DNA of 64,000 bases from a cf. Phormidesmis sp. LEGE 11477 (GTDB lineage Bacteria; Cyanobacteriota; Cyanobacteriia; Phormidesmidales; Phormidesmidaceae), in NCBI RefSeq assembly GCF_015207105.1, contig NZ_JADEXO010000003.1, forward strand, positions 1-64,000. The letters are read 5' to 3'. The notes below the pieces were generated by a model. It had not been told where the DNA came from, ran no database searches, and worked only from the letters and a program-made list of their open reading frames with translations. This document shows, one piece after another, positions 17,622-26,135 of this stretch (the stretch's first letter is position 1; the number at the start of each line of letters is the position of its first letter). Both the position numbers and the translations under genes were made by a program.

Positions 17622-20126
17622 ATGGACGCTCCATACACTGCAGCGGCTGCCAACTTCAGCGGTGATCTTCGTCATCTCGTAGCACAACAAACTTTGCAGG
17701 TAATGGCTTGCTACGGTAGCGACTGTCGATACAGCGCTGTGAGCCCAGCGCTATCCGAGCTGCTGCAATGCTCAGAGCAGATGCTGATTGGCCAAACAGA
17801 CCAAGCGCTGGTGAGCCAAGCACAACGCCCGGATACAAGCCAAGACTATTGGCAACAAGCGGCTGATGCTCTCTCGGTAGTTGTGCAGACAGAGCGGTCT
17901 GTTCAGCGGATTTTCACTGTATCGACTACAAGCGGTGAGCAGCAGTATCAAACGACGTACACTCCGCTCAAAGACGAACACAGTCAGCTATGTCAGATTT
18001 TGGCCATCAGCCAGGCCGTCAGCTTAGTCTATTTACAACGCCCAAACCTGAATAACCCAGTTATGGACATCGAAATGCCCGGTCTAGAAACAGCCTCTCT
18101 AGCAGATTTATCAACCGCAAAATCACACATAGCTGCCGATTCTTGTGATGCTCATACTAGTCAGTCTGTAGATAGCTCATCTTTTGTAGGCGATCGCACC
18201 ACAAACGACGAGCCTAGCAATCCCAGTGCCAAAGACGGGGTCTCAACCTATCACATGGCCGAGCTGATGCAGATCGTGCTTGATAGCATTCCTCAGTACA
18301 TCTTTTGGAAAGATAAAAACGGCGCATATTTAGGTAGCAATCATCGCTGGGCTAAAATGGCCGGATTCAAAGATTCGAGTCAGGTGGCGGGTATTACCGA
18401 CGATGACCTACCTTGGACTCCAGAACAAAGAGCTTGGTATCGGCAGTGTGACAACCAGGTGATGGAGACTAACACGCCTATGTTGCGAATCAAGCAGTCT
18501 CAGCGTCAGGCCAACGGGCAGCTTAGCTGGCGAGAAACCAGCAAATTTCCTTTGCATGATGCTAAGGGCAACGTGGTCGGTCTTTTAGGAACTATCGAAG
18601 ACATCACTGAGCGTAAGGTTGCTGAAGATTTGCTCAAGCAGTCTGAGGCGACCTTTCGTAGACTGGCCAAGCAGAGCGAGATGCTCAACCAGCTCTCGAC
18701 TCAAATTAGGCAGTCTCTCAAAATAGAATCTATTCAGCAAACAACGGTGGATGAAGTTCGCCAGTTTCTATCTGTCGATCGAGCCTTGATCTATCGCTTT
18801 ACCCCAGATTGGAATGGCCAAGTTGCGGTAGAGTCCGTGGCTGACAAAAGTTTTTCTGCACTGGGCAATGCTGGAATGAACAATCAGTTTCACCGTGAGT
18901 ATGTTGAGCAATATAAACAGGGCCGTATTATTGCGATCAGCCACGTTTCTTCAGCGTCACTCGAAGCTCAGCATCGAGACTATCTAAAAAGTCTTGGGGT
19001 TCAGGCCAAATTGATAGTTCCTATCCATGTACAAGAAGCGCTTTGGGGTCTATTGATTGCTGACCAGTGCTCTGATGAAGAGCCTGGCACAAAAGATACA
19101 GAAGAGAAAGCCGCTAAGACCAGAGAATGGGAAGCGGACGAGATTGATCTACTACGCGCCTTAGCTGGGCAAGTGGGCGTGGCGATCTATCAAGCGAATC
19201 TGTTAGCACAGGCAAAGCAAGGCGCTGTCGAGGCCGAAGAGAAGGCAGGGCAGCTAGAAGCAGCTATTCAAACGCTTCAGCAGGCACAAGCGCAGCTAGT
19301 TCAAACTGAAAAAATGTCTAGCTTAGGACAGATGGTGGCCGGCGTTGCTCATGAGATCAACAACCCGGTCAATTTCATTCATGGCAATATTAATCCTGTA
19401 GAAGACCACACCCAAGACTTGCTCGATTTCTTGCAGCTCTATGAAAAGCACTATCCAGCACCGCCAGAAGAGATTCAAATAGCGGCTGAAGAGATTGATA
19501 TTGAGTTTGTTCAAACCGATCTAAAAAAGATACTGGTGTCTATGCGAGCAGGCACACGGCGAATCCGCGAGATTGTTTTATCTCTGCGTAATTTTTCTCG
19601 AATGGATGAGGTTGGATGCAAAGCCATCGATATCCATGAAGGCATAGAAAGTACGCTATTAATTTTGCAGCATCGGCTCAAAGCTCAGACCAATCGGCCT
19701 GCGATTGAGCTAGTACGAGACTTCGGTAATCTGCCCCTCATAGAATGCTTTGCCAGCCAGCTCAACCAGGTTTTTATGAACATTTTGGCAAATGCAATTG
19801 ATGCGCTAGAAAGTGAGCTAAAGGCTAATCCAAACGGTGAGAAAGTGCCGCGAATCACTCTGCGTACAGAAGCACACGGTGATCGCATCGTTATCAAGCT
19901 AGCGGACAATGGCACTGGCATGCCAGCTACGGTCAGAGACCGGATGTTTGACCCATTCTTTACAACGAAAGCTATCGGCAAGGGTACGGGTATGGGCATG
20001 TCCATCAGCTATCAAATCGTGGTAGAAAAGCACCACGGCCAGATTGAATGTTTTTCTGAAGCAGGAGTTGGCACAGAATTCGTCATCACCATTCCAGTGA
20101 GTATGAAGGAGTGCCGGGTAGAGTAA
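17622..20126 (+). CDS. PAS-GAF sensor histidine kinase
   Basis: An 834-aa soluble sensor kinase. Order: a weakly conserved PAS-like N-terminus (1-130), a disordered linker, a PAS domain with PAC tail (about 212-340; IPQYIFWKDKNGAYLGSN), and a GAF domain of phytochrome/cyanobacteriochrome type (about 358-525; VDRALIYRF and LWGLLIADQCS). A coiled coil follows, then HisKA with GVAHEINNPVNF and the phosphoacceptor His577, and HATPase_c with FMNILANAIDALE, DNGTGMP and GKGTGMGMSIS. The position that holds the bilin-linking Cys in such GAF domains (Cys-His) is Gln450-His451, so covalent chromophore binding is unlikely. No response regulator lies next to it. The signal and target are unknown. Confidence 0.9.
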   Translation: MDAPYTAAAANFSGDLRHLVAQQTLQVMACYGSDCRYSAVSPALSELLQCSEQMLIGQTDQALVSQAQRPDTSQDYWQQAADALSVVVQTERSVQRIFTVSTTSGEQQYQTTYTPLKDEHSQLCQILAISQAVSLVYLQRPNLNNPVMDIEMPGLETASLADLSTAKSHIAADSCDAHTSQSVDSSSFVGDRTTNDEPSNPSAKDGVSTYHMAELMQIVLDSIPQYIFWKDKNGAYLGSNHRWAKMAGFKDSSQVAGITDDDLPWTPEQRAWYRQCDNQVMETNTPMLRIKQSQRQANGQLSWRETSKFPLHDAKGNVVGLLGTIEDITERKVAEDLLKQSEATFRRLAKQSEMLNQLSTQIRQSLKIESIQQTTVDEVRQFLSVDRALIYRFTPDWNGQVAVESVADKSFSALGNAGMNNQFHREYVEQYKQGRIIAISHVSSASLEAQHRDYLKSLGVQAKLIVPIHVQEALWGLLIADQCSDEEPGTKDTEEKAAKTREWEADEIDLLRALAGQVGVAIYQANLLAQAKQGAVEAEEKAGQLEAAIQTLQQAQAQLVQTEKMSSLGQMVAGVAHEINNPVNFIHGNINPVEDHTQDLLDFLQLYEKHYPAPPEEIQIAAEEIDIEFVQTDLKKILVSMRAGTRRIREIVLSLRNFSRMDEVGCKAIDIHEGIESTLLILQHRLKAQTNRPAIELVRDFGNLPLIECFASQLNQVFMNILANAIDALESELKANPNGEKVPRITLRTEAHGDRIVIKLADNGTGMPATVRDRMFDPFFTTKAIGKGTGMGMSISYQIVVEKHHGQIECFSEAGVGTEFVITIPVSMKECRVE

Positions 20127-20306
20127 AAATCCTGGCGCGTAAACATGATTCGCGCGTCAGCTTGCCTACGGTGGCCAAATAGTTTTAGTGATATGACTGT
20201 CTTGATGCAGTCTGACAGGTGCAGCCTGTTATTGCAGTCTAATGGGTGCTATGCAATCGAGCGTACTCGCTAGAATGGACAAAAGAACATCGAGGGGAAA
20301 GGCACC

Positions 20307-21140
20307 GTGCAAGCAATTGAGCTGCCAAGCGGGCAAAAGATTCCTAGGCTGGGCATGGGCACCTGGCGTATGGGTGAACAAGCTGTGAGCAAGCCAGATG
20401 AGATTGCAGCCCTTCGGCGCGGCATGGAGTTAGGGTTAACGCTCATTGACACCGCAGAGATGTACGGTGAAGGCGGCGCAGAAACTGTCGTAGGGGAAGC
20501 TATGACCTCACGACGCTCAGATATCTTTCTAGTCAGCAAAGTATATCCGCATAACGCATCGAGAAAAGGAGTGATTGCGGCTTGCGATCGCACCCTAAAG
20601 CGCCTAAACACAGACTATCTCGATCTATATCTACTCCACTGGCGCAGCGCTGTGCCGTTAGCAGAGACGCTAGAAACTTTTCAAGCCCTAAAGCAGGCCG
20701 GAAAAATCCGTGACTATGGCGTCAGCAACTTTGATACTGATGATATGGCAAAGGCCGCTGGACTAGAAGGTGGCGAGTCAATAGCGACTAATCAAATTCT
20801 CTACAACTTGAGTAGGCGGGGCGTAGAGCTAGATCTACTGCCGTGGTGCAAACAGCATCGCATTCCAGTAATGGCCTATTCACCGATTGAGCAAGGTAGA
20901 CTCTTGAACAACCCAGCGCTCAAGCAGCTTGCCCAAACGCACGATGCAACAGCCGCTCAGATCGCGATCGCCTGGCTACTACATCAAGAGAACATTGTCG
21001 TCATTCCCAAAGCCAGCAAAATTGAGCATGTAGAACAAAACTACGCCGCTTTAGACATCGCTCTAGGACCAGAAGAGCTGGACGCGCTAGACTCAGCCTT
21101 TCCAAGACCTAGCCGTCCTATTCCACTAGAGATGCTTTGA
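20307..21140 (+). CDS. Aldo/keto reductase
   Basis: A 277-aa NAD(P)H-dependent oxidoreductase with a TIM-barrel fold. Visible are the catalytic region LIDTAEMYGEGGAE (Asp and Tyr of the tetrad), VSKVYPHNAS (Lys), the catalytic His in DLYLLHWR, GVSNFD and the cofactor-binding IPKASKIEHVEQN near the C-terminus. The start is a GTG at 20307, preceded by a strong GAGGGG sequence. It could reduce small aldehydes such as methylglyoxal; the true substrate is unknown. Confidence 0.92.
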   Translation: MQAIELPSGQKIPRLGMGTWRMGEQAVSKPDEIAALRRGMELGLTLIDTAEMYGEGGAETVVGEAMTSRRSDIFLVSKVYPHNASRKGVIAACDRTLKRLNTDYLDLYLLHWRSAVPLAETLETFQALKQAGKIRDYGVSNFDTDDMAKAAGLEGGESIATNQILYNLSRRGVELDLLPWCKQHRIPVMAYSPIEQGRLLNNPALKQLAQTHDATAAQIAIAWLLHQENIVVIPKASKIEHVEQNYAALDIALGPEELDALDSAFPRPSRPIPLEML

Positions 21141-21223
21141 AAGAGGAATTGTGCGATCGCCCGCATTTGCCAACTAACCACCAACTAACTATGATTTGAA
21201 GCTAAATACTTTACTGGCTACAT

Positions 21224-22018
21224 TTGTCAGCGATCGCAGTGGTTTTGAACCAGCAGTTCGGGTACCTTTCCCAGCACCTCACTCAGATATTAGCAGCCGT
21301 GCCAAAGGTGGATGCCTTTAGCCAGCTTTGGGGCTTAGTAAAAGGCGTGATCGCCTTGCGGCCCATCACTTTTCAAACCCTGCAAAACCAGCCTCATAGT
21401 CTACCCGCTGCTCTCACTATCGTCTTTATCGCTGGCATCGCCCAGTCGCTCAGCCAGATCGTTGTCCTCTTTATCAACCAGGTTCGCCCACTACGGTTTA
21501 TTCTTAGCCTGGTTATCTCTGCTATTCTCTTCGTGGTTGGCTTTGGCTTTTGGGCCCTCAGCACCTGGGTAATGATCAATACTGTCTTCAATAGCTATCT
21601 ACCGCTGAGCGCCGTTATTCGGACCATCGGCTTTAGCTACGCGCCGCTGATGCTAGGGCTGTTCGTGGTTATGCCTTACTTTGGTAGCGCCGTCTTTATT
21701 TTGCTCTCTATCTGGACACTACTGGCTGTCGTTGTTGGTATAGATACTATCAGCACGCTGGCTCTCTGGGAGGCTTTCGGCAGCGTTGCCCTTGGCTGGA
21801 TCGGCATTCAGCTTATCCAGAAGACGGTCGGCCAGCCCATCGCTTCTCTCGGTCAGTGGATAATCAACTGGGTCGCTGGTGAAGATTTAATCCGAAACCG
21901 TAATCGCCTAGCCGAAGAACTCTACGCCGGACTTAGAACTCAGATTGCCGGGTCTGACTCTCTTAGCCAAACACAGCCTGTTCGTCCAAGTAATGTTCCT
22001 TTCCATCCTAGAAAATAA
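21224..22018 (+). CDS. Yip1-family membrane protein
   Basis: A 264-aa protein with five to six hydrophobic helices in residues 60-210 arranged as in Yip1-domain proteins (AALTIVFIAGIAQSLSQ, FGFWALSTWVMINTVF, FSYAPLMLGLFVVMP). The helices are flanked by amphipathic N- and C-termini. The function in bacteria is unknown. The open frame begins with TTG at 21224; a GTG at 21239 is an alternative. It is followed on the same strand by a membrane-anchored hydrolase 128 bp away. Confidence 0.75.
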   Translation: MSAIAVVLNQQFGYLSQHLTQILAAVPKVDAFSQLWGLVKGVIALRPITFQTLQNQPHSLPAALTIVFIAGIAQSLSQIVVLFINQVRPLRFILSLVISAILFVVGFGFWALSTWVMINTVFNSYLPLSAVIRTIGFSYAPLMLGLFVVMPYFGSAVFILLSIWTLLAVVVGIDTISTLALWEAFGSVALGWIGIQLIQKTVGQPIASLGQWIINWVAGEDLIRNRNRLAEELYAGLRTQIAGSDSLSQTQPVRPSNVPFHPRK

Positions 22019-22146
22019 ATCTTCTAATAAACAACAGAAAATTTATTCAACTGCTGGAAAACCTAGCCCCTTGCCAAAGCAGCTTTACCCCTACAAGACT
22101 TACAGCCAGTTTCATTTAGCCAGTTCCATTGTCGCCTCGTTCGTTT

Positions 22147-23274
22147 ATGCGCCGCTATTTTATCCAGCTCTGTGCCGCTATCTTTCTGGCAATTGGCACC
22201 ATTGTTTTACTATCACCTGCCAACGATCAGTGGCTGCAATGGTATATAGCCTTCAACAGCAAACTACTTGGCTTCATTTTTGATCTCATTCGCGTCGGTC
22301 TTATTGCCCTAGTTCTAGCTGGCCTGCTCTCTCCTTTTGAATCTTTGGGATGGTGGGCTGGCTGGTACGGTGACGGTATCGAAACTCATAGCTTCCTCAT
22401 CCCCCAGACGCTTTCTTCCCCACAGGCTACGTCTGCTCACATCCATCCTCCCTCCCGTGAAGAGGCGACTGAACAGGCGATCGCATCCCCACATTCCCTG
22501 CCTCAGCGATATGTCATCTATCTAGACGGCATTTCCCAGAGCTGCGCTGACTATCCCAAGCGCGTCCAGAATTTTCTAGATACGCTAGAGGCTGCCCTGC
22601 CTAAAGAGATGGTTTTCATTCAAGACATCATGGCCTACTCTGCGCTCAATCGGCCCCTGACTAGCCAAAGACCCTTTGCCTCATTTTGGCGCTGGGTGAA
22701 TCGGATTGAAGTCAGCAATCCTAACAGCCCGCTAGATATTTTGATCAACCTTCGCAATACCTTTCAGGTTGCCGTTTCTACGGATAATCGCTACGGCCCT
22801 GTTTTTAATAGAGGCACCGCGCAAGTCATTCTCAATAGTTTGCGACAAAGAGGCTACCAGCTAGGCACACCGATTACGCTGTTAGGCTACAGTGGCGGCG
22901 CACAGGTTGCTCTAGGTGCGGTCACCTATCTAAAGTATGCGCTAGATGTTCCGATTGATGTGATTTCGATAGCGGGCGTTGTCAGTGGCGACAATGGCGT
23001 CGCCGAAATCGAGCGGCTCTATCACGCTAGAGGCGATCGCGACATGCTGGCCAAACTAGGGGCAGCTATGTTTCCTAAGCGCTGGCCAGTGATGGCCTGG
23101 TCTAGCTGGAACAAAGCGAGAACAGAAGGTAAAATTCAGTTTATTTCGCTAGGCCCAGTGAGTCATAACGGTGCTACTGGACCGATCGACCCGGTGGCCA
23201 AACTGCCTAGCGGTCAAAGTCACCTTTCTCGCACCATGGAGATTATTCTCAATATCTTGGCAGCCCCATCCTAA
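22147..23274 (+). CDS. Membrane-anchored alpha/beta-hydrolase-like protein of unknown function
   Basis: A 375-aa protein. Two hydrophobic helices lie at about residues 5-25 and 38-65, followed by a linker and a domain with an alpha/beta-hydrolase nucleophile elbow GYSGGAQVALG near residue 258. IYLDGISQSCADYPKRVQ opens the domain. I know of no characterised member. The ATG at 22147 was preferred over a TTG 18 bp upstream. Its nearest neighbours are a Yip1-like protein upstream and a convergent PEP-CTERM hydrolase downstream. Confidence 0.7.
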   Translation: MRRYFIQLCAAIFLAIGTIVLLSPANDQWLQWYIAFNSKLLGFIFDLIRVGLIALVLAGLLSPFESLGWWAGWYGDGIETHSFLIPQTLSSPQATSAHIHPPSREEATEQAIASPHSLPQRYVIYLDGISQSCADYPKRVQNFLDTLEAALPKEMVFIQDIMAYSALNRPLTSQRPFASFWRWVNRIEVSNPNSPLDILINLRNTFQVAVSTDNRYGPVFNRGTAQVILNSLRQRGYQLGTPITLLGYSGGAQVALGAVTYLKYALDVPIDVISIAGVVSGDNGVAEIERLYHARGDRDMLAKLGAAMFPKRWPVMAWSSWNKARTEGKIQFISLGPVSHNGATGPIDPVAKLPSGQSHLSRTMEIILNILAAPS

Positions 23275-23326
23275 ATTCAACAGATCAGAATCACCTGGTA
23301 ACCGAACGCTCGACCTAATGCCCGAC

Positions 23327-24382
23327 CTAATGCCCTGAAGGGAGCTGGTATCGACGACATAGCCAGATCAAGCCAATTGCCACACCGATGCTGCTGACCC
23401 AGGTACTGGGTTCAGGTACGGCTTCAGCCTCCACGCTGACTACAATCGGATCTTGTCCTGCCCCCGTATCGAGCACATACTCTAGGGCGGCTTCATCCTC
23501 AAGTAGCGTACCTCTCAGGAATAATCCGCTCCACCGAGCAGTCGTTTCGATCGATACAGTTTGATCTACGGTCTGAGCCGTTGGATCGGGAATAGCCCCG
23601 TCTGGCATATTCACATCGGTGATGCCAAAATGATTGACGCCGCTAAGTGTGATCCGTGCTCTAGGCGGCGATTGAACCTGGTCGTAGGTCAGCTTGGCGC
23701 GAAGGGGTAGGGCTCTGCCATCGCGATCGCCTTGAATAAGCGCAACGCCAACGCCGTCATTTTTAATAGGGAGATAAGCATCATTACGATCGCGTAAATT
23801 CGCCCCAAAGAATGCGCCTGCCATTAGTGCTTCTGGCCGCTCAAAAGGCGCTGCACATTGAACGGGCAAGCAAACTTCACCGATAGTGGATAGTCCCACA
23901 GCCCCGCCAAAAGAATGGCCTAGAAGACCGAGCTTGCCAGTATCAATCTTGCCATTGAGCGGAGAATCCTTCATCCCATTTTCAACGGTGAGCTGATCGA
24001 GTACGGCCTGTGGCTGAGAGGTCTCAGATAAAAGGGCATCGCCAAAGTCAGGAGTCGTTTGAAAATGGTTGGGTACAACAACCGCAAAGCCATGACGAGC
24101 AACTTGACTGGCATAGTCTGAATAAAAACTCTTATCAACGAGCGCACCTTGCAACATCAGGGCAATCGGGAGATCATCTGCAGCAGAAGCATCCTCTAGA
24201 GTCGGATAGTAGATGTCGGTAGCATCGCCGTTGAAGGGATTGGTAGTGCTATAGCTTGAAAAGGTTTGATAGCGAGGAGTGGCGTCAAAGGAGGTCGCCC
24301 AGGCAAACTTTGGTAGGAGCGCAGTGAAGACTATACCCGATGTTAGGGCGATCATAGATCTAGAAGACATCAGAAAAACCAT
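23327..24382 (-). CDS. Secreted dienelactone-hydrolase-like protein with PEP-CTERM anchor
   Basis: A 351-aa alpha/beta-hydrolase. An N-terminal signal peptide ends near LLPKFAWA. The nucleophile elbow is GHSFGGAVGL, and a plausible catalytic His occurs in GVNHFGITD. The C-terminus is a PEP-CTERM sorting signal: VPEPSTW, then a hydrophobic helix, then the basic CRRYQ tail. Proteins with this tail are processed by exosortase and sent to the cell surface or exopolysaccharide. No exosortase gene is in the window. Starts at 24382 (used), 24370 or 24442 are all in frame. The substrate is unknown. Confidence 0.8.
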   Translation of the reverse strand: MVFLMSSRSMIALTSGIVFTALLPKFAWATSFDATPRYQTFSSYSTTNPFNGDATDIYYPTLEDASAADDLPIALMLQGALVDKSFYSDYASQVARHGFAVVVPNHFQTTPDFGDALLSETSQPQAVLDQLTVENGMKDSPLNGKIDTGKLGLLGHSFGGAVGLSTIGEVCLPVQCAAPFERPEALMAGAFFGANLRDRNDAYLPIKNDGVGVALIQGDRDGRALPLRAKLTYDQVQSPPRARITLSGVNHFGITDVNMPDGAIPDPTAQTVDQTVSIETTARWSGLFLRGTLLEDEAALEYVLDTGAGQDPIVVSVEAEAVPEPSTWVSSIGVAIGLIWLCRRYQLPSGH

Positions 24383-24715
24383 CAGAGAAGAGCCATAGCA
24401 ATACAATAGACGAAAAGACTGGACTAGTAGCCATAGATGCAATCATCGGGTAATGCTTCTAACCGCGTCTCGCAGGAGCCAATTGCCGCGCTTAAAAGTG
24501 TCAATAGCTATCAGCTTCTCAAGTCTGTAGCTCCAAAATTATGCACTCTGCTGGAGAATATGTGGGTCAAAGTGGCTGGCGCTGTAGTCCAACCTACGTA
24601 AAAATACAAATGCCGTTGAGCCAAAAAAAGAACATACTGAGTCTCAGTAACACCAGCTTTGCTGTACTTACCAAACAGCTTTATAGCTTTGTTTTTGATA
24701 GGAGAGCTTGTCAAT

Positions 24716-24817
24716 ATGCCTTCTTTTTCTGTAGACCAATTTGTAAAGTCTGCTGTTTTATGCGGGTTGATGCTGGCCTGCTGCTCTCTATTTTTGGGGG
24801 TTGTTAGCGCCGCTTAG
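24716..24817 (+). CDS. Possible very small hydrophobic protein (33 aa)
   Basis: ATG at 24716 is preceded by TAGGAGAG about ten bases upstream. The frame encodes 33 residues with a hydrophobic stretch from about residue 10 to the end (CGLMLACCSLFLGVVSAA), and a rho-independent terminator lies 100 bp downstream. The promoterless look and lack of any known family make this tentative. It does not match any small photosystem or cytochrome b6f subunit I know. Confidence 0.3.
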   Translation: MPSFSVDQFVKSAVLCGLMLACCSLFLGVVSAA

Positions 24818-24916
24818 TTGCTGTAGCTTCTGCCCGGTAGCGAGCCAGAGACGATCGCAGTTACTTGAGAGATTTGGGTGTATCTCCCAATACTCTAACA
24901 ACGAAGTCAATAGCCT

Positions 24917-24949
24917 ATCCCTTACTTCATATTGAGTAGGGGATTTTTA
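24917..24949 (+). terminator. Rho-independent terminator
   Basis: A 10-bp stem, atcccttact pairing with agtaggggat with one G-T wobble, and an 8-base loop, followed by a run of T (gggatttttattt). It would end transcripts coming from the left on the plus strand. Confidence 0.7.
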
Positions 24950-24974
24950 TTTGAATTTTATCTATAGCAAAGCG

Positions 24975-24998
24975 CGGATGCATACTCTTCGAGAAGGC
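24975..24998. repeat. Short dispersed repeat, copy 1
   Basis: The sequence cggatgcatactcttcgaga and the following aggc recur at 31907-31930 with a single mismatch over 24 bases. Both copies are intergenic and sit beside palindromic gcgaagcc/ggctt fragments. Confidence 0.8.
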
Positions 24999-25226
24999 AC
25001 TAGCGAAGCCATGCCGAAGGCTATAGCCTACGCACTTTGTCTTGGTGAGCATTCCCTAGCGCCGCAAAGCGACGCGGGGTCTCACCGCTGCTATGGCACT
25101 TGGCGCTGTATGGCAAGGGCTGTAGCCTTTCGTGGTGTAGTAAGCAAAGAGCGGAAAGCTATACTTGATATTGTTTAGCTGGGTTATTTGCCTGAGGTCG
25201 GCTAGCGTCCGTAGGTGTAGCTTTCT

Positions 25227-26096
25227 CTATGAGTATGGAGCTGATGAGTATGGAGCTGATGAGTATGGAGCTGATGAGTATGGAGTTGGCGCTAGCTGAT
25301 TGACGATTTTAGCAAAAACAGCCTCAAGTCTGCGTTTGGCTGCGTCGAACTTAGGGCTTTGCCAATCGGGAATGGTTTCGGCTTCTAGCCGATCATCCGG
25401 CAGATAGACGGGGTAGCGGATCTCGATTTGCAACGCTTCTACGTTGGGGTGTTGACCATAATGGCGAGTAATATGACCGCCTGTAAATACTTTGTTTTTC
25501 ACCACTTGATAGCCCTGCTGGAGGAAGCTGTTGTTGACAATCTCAAGCGTTTTTTCACCGCACGTTTTTCCTTTGGCGTTACCTAAGCAAACGTCATCGC
25601 TGATCAATCCCATGAAGCTATGAAGGTCTAGTAGATAGACTTTGCCGTGAAGCGCGATCGCATTATTCAAAAGCTCAGCTAGCTGCCGATGGTATGGCTC
25701 GTAGTATTGTTCAATACGCGATCGCACTTCTGTCGCATTCGGTTTAGTGAGATAGATATCTTGCTTAAAAGCAGTCCGCTCTGGAACTACCGCCGACCAA
25801 AAAGAACCAAACAGCGGCGGCTTTACCGCCCGGTTTAGATCCACTACATAGCGGCTGTAGTTGGCCTGCATCAGCGTGACGCCTAGGCTAGGAAGGAAGT
25901 CGTAAAGTGGCTGCAAGTGCCAGTCTGAATTCGGCAGCGTCTGGAGCTGGTGAGGTGTGAAGGTATGAGCGATCGCTTCAGGCACTTGCAATCCGCTATG
26001 AGGCAAATTTGCAACAATTGGAACGCTTCTATCTCTAGAAAGACCTTCAGAAGAAGCTTTAGGAGAAAGAACGGTGAATAAATTAGTAGGTATCAA
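25227..26096 (-). CDS. N-formylglutamate amidohydrolase family protein
   Basis: A 289-aa metal-dependent hydrolase. Family features seen are NLPHSGLQVPE at the N-terminus, SRYVVDLNRAV, LLDLHSFMG and EALQIEIRYPVYL. Characterised relatives hydrolyse N-formylglutamate in histidine degradation; no hut genes are nearby, so the substrate is open. The start is a TTG at 26096 with GGAG eight bases upstream. The C-terminus is extended by four copies of a 15-bp DNA repeat, giving tandem SSAPY units directly before the stop. Confidence 0.85.
   Translation of the reverse strand: MIPTNLFTVLSPKASSEGLSRDRSVPIVANLPHSGLQVPEAIAHTFTPHQLQTLPNSDWHLQPLYDFLPSLGVTLMQANYSRYVVDLNRAVKPPLFGSFWSAVVPERTAFKQDIYLTKPNATEVRSRIEQYYEPYHRQLAELLNNAIALHGKVYLLDLHSFMGLISDDVCLGNAKGKTCGEKTLEIVNNSFLQQGYQVVKNKVFTGGHITRHYGQHPNVEALQIEIRYPVYLPDDRLEAETIPDWQSPKFDAAKRRLEAVFAKIVNQLAPTPYSSAPYSSAPYSSAPYS
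25231..25290. repeat. 15-bp tandem repeat at the 3' end of a gene
   Basis: Three perfect copies of gagtatggagctgat and a fourth with changes. Read on the minus strand in frame they give SSAPY repeats at the protein C-terminus. The stop codon lies just outside the array. Confidence 0.95.
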
Positions 26097-26135
26097 GGTA
26101 AAAACTCCATCGCTGCGGCAATCTCTGGTCAGGCG

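Larger units (their letters stand above)
24443..25226. other. Repeat-rich intergenic region
   Basis: About 780 bp without a confident gene. It holds a possible 33-codon frame (24716-24817), a rho-independent terminator (24917-24949) and, from about 24970 to 25185, a mosaic of short dispersed and palindromic sequences. One of these recurs near 31907. Longer frames on either strand lack a Shine-Dalgarno sequence or any recognisable motif. Confidence 0.5.

Noticed and set aside
24541-24807. 88-codon frame upstream of the terminator
   Set aside because: No ribosome binding site and Cys/Phe-rich sequence without a motif; the shorter frame at 24716 is the only one with a plausible start signal.
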